DNA of 64,000 bases, from contig JBBCJX010000024.1 of assembly GCA_037189985.1 (NCBI GenBank), positions 124,001-188,000 on the forward strand, in the 5' to 3' direction. The DNA is from UBA2031 sp037189985. GTDB taxonomy: Bacteria > Pseudomonadota > Gammaproteobacteria > Pseudomonadales > Moraxellaceae. The position numbers were made by a program, and so were the translations under genes. Below, piece by piece: positions 9,274-17,800 of the stretch. Each line of letters opens with the position of its first letter. The stretch's first letter is position 1. The notes below the pieces were generated by a model. It had not been told where the DNA came from. It saw only the letters and a program-made list of their open reading frames with translations, and ran no database searches.

Positions 9274-10119
9274 ATGAACATGGTCGATCCCGTAAACATG
9301 ATACTGAGCAAAACCGCCGGACATGTCGGCACCGTATCCAGCCTGCCCGAAACGGTGGCCGGCACCGCCAAGATGAGCGCGCGTGACGTGCGTGTTTTCT
9401 ACGGCGAAACGGAGGCCCTCAAAGGCATCAGCCTGGACATCATCGAGAACGAAGTGATTGCCTTCATCGGCCCGTCAGGTTGTGGCAAGTCCACCTTCCT
9501 GCGCACGCTGAACCGCATGAACGACACCATTGATGGCTGCCGCGTACAAGGCAAGGTGACGCTGGATGACAAGGACATCTACGACCCTTCACTGGACGTA
9601 GTGCTGCTGCGCGCACAGGTCGGCATCGTTTTCCAGAAGCCGAATCCTTTCCCGAAATCCATCTACGACAACATTGCCTACGGCCCCAAGCTGCACGGCC
9701 TGGCCAGCAGCCGTAGCGAGCTGGATGAAATCGTGGAAACCAGCCTGCAGCGTGCCGGCCTCTGGAATGAAGTGAAGGACCGCCTGGCCCAGCCCGGCAC
9801 CGGGCTCTCGGGTGGGCAGCAGCAGCGTCTGTGCATTGCGCGCGCCATTGCCGTGAGCCCGGAAGTCATCCTCATGGACGAGCCCTGCTCGGCACTGGAC
9901 CCGATTGCCACGGCCAAGGTGGAAGAACTGATCGACGAATTGTCGAGCCAGTACACGATTGCCATCGTGACGCACTCCATGCAGCAGGCAGCGCGTGTCT
10001 CCGACCGCACGGCGTATTTCCATCTGGGCGAGCTGATCGAGGTCAATGCCACCGACAAGGTGTTCACCCAGCCGGATCACGACCTGACCGAAGCCTACAT
10101 CACCGGCCGTTTCGGCTGA
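9274..10119 (+). CDS. pstB: Phosphate ABC transporter ATP-binding protein PstB
   Basis: Cytoplasmic ATPase that powers phosphate import through PstCA. It has about 281 residues. Walker A is GPSGCGKST, the ABC signature LSGGQQQR, and Walker B VILMDEP, followed by the switch histidine in IVTHSMQQA. ARVSDRTAYFHLGELIE is a typical PstB C-terminal stretch. An in-frame GTG at 9265 would overlap pstA. The ATG at 9274 is preferred because GAGGTGG lies just upstream, but a family-length protein could also start slightly later. Confidence 0.95.
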   Translation: MNMVDPVNMILSKTAGHVGTVSSLPETVAGTAKMSARDVRVFYGETEALKGISLDIIENEVIAFIGPSGCGKSTFLRTLNRMNDTIDGCRVQGKVTLDDKDIYDPSLDVVLLRAQVGIVFQKPNPFPKSIYDNIAYGPKLHGLASSRSELDEIVETSLQRAGLWNEVKDRLAQPGTGLSGGQQQRLCIARAIAVSPEVILMDEPCSALDPIATAKVEELIDELSSQYTIAIVTHSMQQAARVSDRTAYFHLGELIEVNATDKVFTQPDHDLTEAYITGRFG

Positions 10120-10164
10120 TCGTTACCGGCATTCAAATTTTTACAGAATCTGCGGAGTGTCCTC

Positions 10165-10872
10165 ATGGACCGCATCAATCTCGGCAAACACAGTTCCACC
10201 CAGTTCAACGACGAAATGGAATCCATACACAATCACCTGCTGGAAATGGGTGGTCTGGTGGAGCGGCAGGTCAGCGATGCCATGCAGTCACTGCTGAAGT
10301 ACGACACGGCACTGGCCACACGCGTGCTGAAAACGGAAGACCGGGTGGATTACCTGGAAAAGAAGATCGACGAAGAGTGTGCACGCGTGCTCGCCTTGCG
10401 CCAACCAGCCGCCACGGACCTGCGCATGCTGATTGCCGTTTCCAAATGCATTTCGGACCTGGAGCGCGTAGGTGACGAGGCGGTGAAGGTAGCCACCATT
10501 GCCGTGCAGCTGACCGAAGCCGGTGACACGGACAGCGATGACCACAACGAAATCCAGGAAATGGGTGATCACGTCAGCCGGATGCTGCACTCCGCTCTCG
10601 ATGCCTTTGCCCGTTTTGATGCCGACCTCGCCGTGGAAGTCGCTATCGACCTGCAATACCGCACAGCCATGCGCTCCTTCACCAACCGTGAAGTGCAGGA
10701 TCCCAGCGCCATTCCGCGCGTGCTCAACCTGATCTGGACCCTGCGCTCGCTGGAACGCGTGGGCGACCATGCCCGCAATATCTGCGAGCAGATCATCTAT
10801 CTGGTGAAAGGCAAGGATGTGCGGCACATTTCAGTGGAACAGATAGAACGGGAAGTGAAGGGTTCGGTCTGA
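10165..10872 (+). CDS. phoU: Phosphate signalling protein PhoU
   Basis: Cytoplasmic all-helical regulator of 235 residues linking Pst transport to the PhoR-PhoB two-component system and restraining phosphate uptake. Two PhoU repeats are visible: one around residues 15-105, containing EKKIDEECARVLALRQPAA and DLRMLIAVSKCISDLERVGD, the other around 120-215, containing SLERVGDHARNICEQIIYL. The E/D-rich metal-binding motifs (D-L-E-R-V-G-D and S-L-E-R-V-G-D-H) are intact. It is the last gene of the pstSCAB-phoU unit. Start ATG at 10165 has a GGAG ribosome site. Confidence 0.95.
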   Translation: MDRINLGKHSSTQFNDEMESIHNHLLEMGGLVERQVSDAMQSLLKYDTALATRVLKTEDRVDYLEKKIDEECARVLALRQPAATDLRMLIAVSKCISDLERVGDEAVKVATIAVQLTEAGDTDSDDHNEIQEMGDHVSRMLHSALDAFARFDADLAVEVAIDLQYRTAMRSFTNREVQDPSAIPRVLNLIWTLRSLERVGDHARNICEQIIYLVKGKDVRHISVEQIEREVKGSV

Positions 10873-10886
10873 GGCTGCTTCCTCAT

Positions 10887-10922
10887 CCAATGCCCTGCGG
10901 TCGAGTGGCCACAGGGCATTGG
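10887..10922. terminator. Stem-loop between phoU and the converging hydrolase gene
   Basis: CCAATGCCCTG and CAGGGCATTGG form an 11-bp perfect inverted repeat with a 14-nt loop, 15 nt after the phoU stop and 17 nt from the end of the opposite gene. No strong T-run follows on either strand. It is placed as a bidirectional terminator, but the mechanism is uncertain. Confidence 0.6.
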
Positions 10923-10938
10923 ATTCTGGTCCCAAGCC

Positions 10939-12120
10939 TCAGTGCGCGGGCTCTTCGACTGCTAGCGGCACAGGCTGCCAATTCGCCATGCTGCCGTACT
11001 GCTGCTCCAGCCGCCGATACGTCTGCTCCGGACTTTCCGCTGCCAGCTTCCGGCTGTCTTCCTGCCGACTAGCCACAAGCTCTGGAGACTCCTCCAGCAT
11101 CGGCACACGCGCATCAAGCCATTTGACGATGTCTGCCCAAACTTCCCCCCGGCCGGTGTCATGCAAGGTGCAATGCGACATGCCGGCATAGACATGGCGG
11201 GTCCGGTCGGTACTGCCGGTCTTTTCCATCAGCACCCGGCCCGAGCCCGGGGTCGACACCAGATAATCCTTTTCCCCCTGTAGCAGGATGAAGGGCTCCT
11301 TCACTTTCCCCGCTTTGGCGCGGAGCTTTCCCGCGCCTTTTTCCAATGCGGTGACATAGACCGCTGCAATCGCGCTGTGCGTGAAGTTCGGCTCTGTCTT
11401 GATGGCCTGCAGGCTGAACTCATCGAATATGGCCTTGCCCCATATCCAGGAAAGGGCCCATTCCTTCTGCATGGGGAAAAGCGGCGCATTGGGCACCAGC
11501 CGGCCGACAAGGCCCACGCTCCAGTTCATGGAGGACGCCATTCCGTCAGGTATCCGCGGACCCACCTTCAAATTCACGTAGACCGGTGGCGCGTTCAGGA
11601 TCAGCCCCTGGATGGGAAAGCCACCCCGGATGCTGGCCTGCAAGGCGACGCTGGCGCCCAAGGATTCTCCCTGGAGATAGACAGGCTTGCCGGGATAGAC
11701 CCGCTCGGCCTCGGCAAAGGCCAGCTTGAGGTCGTCCACGTAGTCGTCGTGGCTGCGCACGAAGGCGCGGCGGCCGAAGCCCTGGGACTGGCCCCAGCCG
11801 CGCATGTCGAAGGCAAAGAGGGCATAGCCCTGGCCGGTCAGGTACTCGGCCCAGGGCGTATAGGCGCCGATGTGGGCAGCCGTGCCGTGCAGCAGGATGA
11901 CCACGGCCCGGGGCTCTTCCTGTTTGGGCTTCCACCACTGGCTGTAGAGCGTCAGCCCGTCGTCCGTTTTCAGGAGGCCGGGCTCGGCGCCGGGATAGAC
12001 CATGTACTGGGTCGGCAGCGGACTGGCCGAGGGCAGCGAGGTACAGCCGGCAAGCCCCAGGGAAAGCGCGGCCAGAAGCACCAGCCCGAAACGGGGCAGC
12101 CAGAAGAATGGGCTTTTCAT
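10939..12120 (-). CDS. Lipoprotein alpha/beta hydrolase (monoacylglycerol lipase-like, Hydrolase_4)
   Basis: Predicted membrane-anchored serine hydrolase of 393 residues. A lipoprotein signal ends in LAGC with the lipidated Cys at residue 26. The fold follows with LLHG (oxyanion, about 77-80), the nucleophile elbow GESLG (Ser153), GEKDYLV (candidate Asp285) and GMSHCTLHD (candidate His316). The pattern fits the serine aminopeptidase/monoglyceride lipase family. The C-terminal 50 residues are polar and probably helical. It lies 143 bp downstream of the lipase gene on the same strand, so both may work on lipid substrates outside the cytoplasm; this is inferred from position only. Confidence 0.82.
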   Translation of the reverse strand: MKSPFFWLPRFGLVLLAALSLGLAGCTSLPSASPLPTQYMVYPGAEPGLLKTDDGLTLYSQWWKPKQEEPRAVVILLHGTAAHIGAYTPWAEYLTGQGYALFAFDMRGWGQSQGFGRRAFVRSHDDYVDDLKLAFAEAERVYPGKPVYLQGESLGASVALQASIRGGFPIQGLILNAPPVYVNLKVGPRIPDGMASSMNWSVGLVGRLVPNAPLFPMQKEWALSWIWGKAIFDEFSLQAIKTEPNFTHSAIAAVYVTALEKGAGKLRAKAGKVKEPFILLQGEKDYLVSTPGSGRVLMEKTGSTDRTRHVYAGMSHCTLHDTGRGEVWADIVKWLDARVPMLEESPELVASRQEDSRKLAAESPEQTYRRLEQQYGSMANWQPVPLAVEEPAH

Positions 12121-12263
12121 GGGAATCAGGGTCTTGTTGTAATGGACCCGACTCTATGACGGGACACGCCCGTGAGCCATGACAAAGAACGACACGGCCT
12201 GGTGCAACACGACGCCCCGATAAACGGATCAGGGCGTCGCGTCAGGCTGGCGAACAACAAGCC

Positions 12264-13268
12264 TCAGAGACCGGCTCCTTTCAACCGGTTGGCCTGCTGC
12301 CGGAACACGGCAACGGGATCAGTGGAAAAGATGTCACGCAAACCGAACAACTGGTTCACCTCGTCGAGGTGGTTCATGTTGTAGTTGTCGCGGATCACCA
12401 TGCCAAGGTGGCTGGAACAGCGACCCACCAGCCCGTCATTGGCCTCAGGGATCACCAGGCCTACGGCTGCCAGCGGAATATCCAGCGGGTCCAGCAGGTT
12501 GGTCACACGCCCGGTGCCGCTCCAGGAGTAGTAGCGCACACCGTTCACCGTGTAGGCGCCCTCGCCACAGGCATTGTTGCTGGCCGGAATACCGGCCGGG
12601 AAACGCTGGTTGAAAGCAGCCGCACCCGCCGTGGTCAGTGAATCCATGCCGGCCAGCGAGTTCTGGCGATAGGCCTGGCCAGAGAGCACGTCGACAATGC
12701 TGAAAAAGCCGTTGATGGCGCCGCTGATGAGAGGCGTGGCCACGGGGCCGAGGCCGGGAATGTTCGTCACACCCTTGATCACGTCAGCCGCCGGGGAGCC
12801 CGTATTGGGGCCACCTACCGCAGTCGCTGACGCCACCCGGGCCGGCAGGACACCCGCCACATAACGCACGGACTGGCTGCCGTGGCTGTGGCCGATCAGG
12901 TTGACCTTCTGTGCGCCGCTGATGGCCAGGATTTTCTGCACCTGGTTCAGAAGCTGCTCGCCGCGTGCCTCGGAGGACTCGAAGGAAGCCACCTGGGTCA
13001 CATAGACCGCCGCGCCATTGCGGGCCAGGTCCTGCGGAATGCCGTACCAGTAATCCACCGGGCCGATCTTGGAGAAACCCGCCATGCCATGGGCGAACAC
13101 GATGGGATGTTTGGTCTTGGCGTAGCTGCTTTCTTCCCAGGGCCAAGCAAAGAAAGACTCCTTCTTGCAGCTTGAGGCCGTGCAGATCTGGTAGCTGGCG
13201 GCCATGGCGGGAAGACTGGCGGCCATGAGACCGGCAGACAGGAACAGGGAGGCAAATCTGGGATTCAT
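12264..13268 (-). CDS. Secreted triacylglycerol lipase, Pseudomonas LipA-like (family I)
   Basis: Secreted lipase of 334 residues. A signal peptide ends at AMA (about residue 23). AHG (59-61) is the oxyanion-hole motif, GHSHG holds nucleophile Ser128, Asp278 lies in NDGLV and His287 in CSSHLG. Cys234 and Cys284 are placed to make the family's disulfide. The tail SSHLGMVIRDNYNMNHLDEV is close to Pseudomonas aeruginosa LipA as I recall it. The frame is open upstream to 13481, but the ATG at 13268 has GAGG upstream and begins the signal peptide. Such lipases usually need a membrane foldase (Lif/LipB) encoded next door; none is seen here. It is divergent from an AraC-type regulator. Confidence 0.9.
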   Translation of the reverse strand: MNPRFASLFLSAGLMAASLPAMAASYQICTASSCKKESFFAWPWEESSYAKTKHPIVFAHGMAGFSKIGPVDYWYGIPQDLARNGAAVYVTQVASFESSEARGEQLLNQVQKILAISGAQKVNLIGHSHGSQSVRYVAGVLPARVASATAVGGPNTGSPAADVIKGVTNIPGLGPVATPLISGAINGFFSIVDVLSGQAYRQNSLAGMDSLTTAGAAAFNQRFPAGIPASNNACGEGAYTVNGVRYYSWSGTGRVTNLLDPLDIPLAAVGLVIPEANDGLVGRCSSHLGMVIRDNYNMNHLDEVNQLFGLRDIFSTDPVAVFRQQANRLKGAGL

Positions 13269-13520
13269 GCGAACGTCCTCGAGCTTGTTGTTCTTTTGGT
13301 GCCCGTCCTGGTCCGGCAGGCACTTTATGGGGTAGTTGCTGCTGGCGAAGCATAGGAAGGGGCTGCCGGCACACGTAGTACCGAAAAGGACAGGGTGATA
13401 AACCCAAACGGCCAGACAGCGGCTTGCCGACCAATGGCCAGTTGGCAAGAAACCGGGGTATGGCCCATAGTTTCCGGCCATAGCGGTGCCTCAAAACAAG
13501 AAAATACAGGCTCCTTCGAC

Positions 13521-14564
13521 ATGCCCCACACATCCCCCGGTCACGTCTCACCCGGCATTTCCACCCTGGTGGTCAAGCAATGCCTGGAATTGGCAGCAGC
13601 GAGGGGCGTCGATGTGCGACGCATGCTGAGCGAGAGCGGCTTTCGCGAAGAGTGGCTGAACCAGCCCGGAGACTGGCTCAGCTTTCTGGATGCCGAGCGC
13701 ATGCTGCGTCGCGGCCTGGAGCTGATGGATGATCCGCTGGCCGGGCTGCACGGCACTTCGCACATCACGCTCACCACCTTTGGTGTCATGGGCTTTGTCG
13801 CCCAGACCAGCAGCACCCTGCGAGACCTTATCGAAGCCTCCTGCCGCTTCGAGCGCCTGATCAGCGATGTCGGCACCACCAGCCTGCGCCATGAACCCGG
13901 TGCCGCACTCTGGCAATGGGAGTGCAGCATCCAGGACCCCGTGGTGGCGCGCCATGCCACGGAATGCATTCTGGGCTGCTGGCTGGAGCGCATGCAGCTC
14001 ATGCGACAACGCCGGCCACGCTCCCTGCTGGCGGTGTACTTCCGTCACGCCATTCCTGACGAGCGCCTGCAGGCGGAGTACGAAGATTTTTTCGGCTGCC
14101 CCGTGCACTTCCAGCAAGCTGTATCGGCGCTGGTGCTGCCGCCTTCACTGCTGGCAGAGCCCTTGTCACTGGCAAACCCGGAGTTGCACAGGACACTGGA
14201 GCAACATGCCCAGCAACTTTTGCAGGCACGGCAATCCGAACACGGCATCATCGAGCAGACACGGAACACCCTGCGTCACTTGCTGGCGGAAGAGCAGGCA
14301 CCCTCGCGCGAAGCCTTGGCCCACCGGCTGGGCATGAGCGGCCGCAGCCTGCACCGCAAGCTGGAAGAAGCCGGCAGCAGTTATCGCGAATTGCTGGATG
14401 CCTTGCGGCTGGAAAAAGCGCGGGATGCTCTGGGTGACAGAGCCCTGTCCGTAGAGGCTGTTTCACAATTGCTGGGCTTTCAGGAAAGCCAGTCCTTCAT
14501 ACGCTGGTTCAAGCGTCTTGAGGGGACCACGCCCGGCGAGTTCCGCCAGCGTGGCAATGCCTGA
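13521..14564 (+). CDS. AraC-family transcriptional regulator with arabinose-binding-like N domain
   Basis: Predicted DNA-binding activator of 347 residues. Residues about 20-210 resemble the AraC-type ligand-binding domain found in OruR/ArgR/MmsR-like regulators, for example LTTFGVMGFVAQTSSTLRDL. The last 95 residues form two helix-turn-helix units: LAHRLGMSGRSLHRKLEEAG and then AVSQLLGFQESQSFIRWFKR with TPGEFR, the AraC signature. The ATG at 13521 is chosen over upstream in-frame starts because it begins near the domain boundary. It is divergent from the lipase gene across a 252-bp gap containing two GGCCAG direct repeats (13410 and 13436), so the lipase is a plausible target. Confidence 0.85.
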   Translation: MPHTSPGHVSPGISTLVVKQCLELAAARGVDVRRMLSESGFREEWLNQPGDWLSFLDAERMLRRGLELMDDPLAGLHGTSHITLTTFGVMGFVAQTSSTLRDLIEASCRFERLISDVGTTSLRHEPGAALWQWECSIQDPVVARHATECILGCWLERMQLMRQRRPRSLLAVYFRHAIPDERLQAEYEDFFGCPVHFQQAVSALVLPPSLLAEPLSLANPELHRTLEQHAQQLLQARQSEHGIIEQTRNTLRHLLAEEQAPSREALAHRLGMSGRSLHRKLEEAGSSYRELLDALRLEKARDALGDRALSVEAVSQLLGFQESQSFIRWFKRLEGTTPGEFRQRGNA

Positions 14565-14614
14565 AAGAGGAAAACAACGCGGAAGCAGTTCATGCTCCCA
14601 TGCATGCAAGTTTC

Positions 14615-15187
14615 TCAGCGCTTTGCCGCACGCGGCTTCACGGGGCCACAGTCATCGCTGACATGTGCCCACTTCATCGTCATGGCATAAGGTTGCTGAT
14701 GGCCGCTCTCCTTGATCACGCCCTTCACCGCCACGGTGTACGCCTTCGGGCTGTCAAAGGTGGCGACGGCTTCGCCCGTCATCGCCGGCTCGGTGCAGGT
14801 CATGGTGGCTGACCAGCGCTTGGCATTCTGCTCGCGGATGGTGTGCTTGCAACGCTCGTCGTGCATCGGGATTTGCTGACGCTGGATGTCTTCGCGGGTC
14901 ATGCAGATGCGAATGCCGCCTGAAGCAGTCAGGCTCATGCCCATATTGCCCATCTGCTCCTCCATCATCTTGCGCTGCTCCGGTGGCATCTTGGACATCT
15001 GCGCCTTCATCTGCTCCATGGCCTGCGCCATCTTCGCCATGTCGGGCATACCTGCGCCCTTCATCTCCTGCGGCTTCATTTCCCAAAGACCGGGGCGGAT
15101 ATCCGGGGCTTGCGCCTGCACTGTGCCCGCTGCCAGAGCAAAGGCCATCAGGGCACTGCGGCAGGTGACTGTCATTGTTGTTTTCAT
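14615..15187 (-). CDS. DUF3617 family exported protein
   Basis: Exported protein of 190 residues and unknown function. The signal peptide ends near VQAQA (about residue 26). The mature part starts PDIRPGLWEMKPQEM, the usual opening of DUF3617 proteins. A Met/Gln/Lys-rich helical segment (about 50-85) follows, then a domain with two Cys (ICMTREDI and ERCKHTI) that could form a disulfide. ATG at 15187 has a GGAG site about 10 nt upstream. It appears monocistronic, with about 150 bp of non-coding sequence separating it from uvrD. Confidence 0.75.
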   Translation of the reverse strand: MKTTMTVTCRSALMAFALAAGTVQAQAPDIRPGLWEMKPQEMKGAGMPDMAKMAQAMEQMKAQMSKMPPEQRKMMEEQMGNMGMSLTASGGIRICMTREDIQRQQIPMHDERCKHTIREQNAKRWSATMTCTEPAMTGEAVATFDSPKAYTVAVKGVIKESGHQQPYAMTMKWAHVSDDCGPVKPRAAKR

Positions 15188-15338
15188 CTTCTCTTTGCTC
15201 CTGTTGTGAAATCACCGGGTAAATCCGTATTACCACTCCGAACCCCACTGGTCTTGCGGAATCGGTTCTTATCGCGACACTGGTCCGGACTTTAGCCGCT
15301 ATCGCGGCCAAAGCCGACCCCGGAAAAAGCCGCTGCTT

Positions 15339-17528
<2,190 letters not shown>

Positions 17529-17579
17529 CGCACTATTCTATATAAGCCCGGCGTAGTTTCGGGGAAGATGTGGAGCGCT

Positions 17580-17735
17580 ACCCCCTCAAACAGGGGGTGG
17601 CTTGTGTCAGGGGTTATGTGGCAGCACAAGATATGGGTTCCACTGCCAAGATGCCTGCCTCTCTGTCGACTCTTTGTTAACAAGTCGATCCGGAGAGTGC
17701 TATCTTCGCCGCAGATTGTGCCTTTGCAGGCACAA
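17580..17735 (+). other. Leader region with two hairpins upstream of the GGDEF-EAL gene
   Basis: The 272-bp gap between uvrD and the next gene carries two hairpins: ACCCCCT/AGGGGGT with a 5-nt loop (17580-17598), and TTGTGCCT/AGGCACAA with a TTGC loop (17716-17735), the latter about 65 nt before the start codon. No recognisable c-di-GMP riboswitch core was found. Confidence 0.35.
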
Positions 17736-17800
17736 AGGACATCCCAGGATCGGCCACGGACGCCTCCAGATAATAAGAAGTACACGGGAGATGAAGTCAG

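Noticed and set aside
12211..12238. GACGCCC/GGGCGTC hairpin downstream of the lipase gene
   Set aside because: Seven-bp stem with a 14-nt loop and no T-run on either strand; too weak to call a terminator.
17529..17800. Possible c-di-GMP riboswitch upstream of the GGDEF-EAL gene
   Set aside because: No conserved GEMM-type core could be found; only simple hairpins are present.
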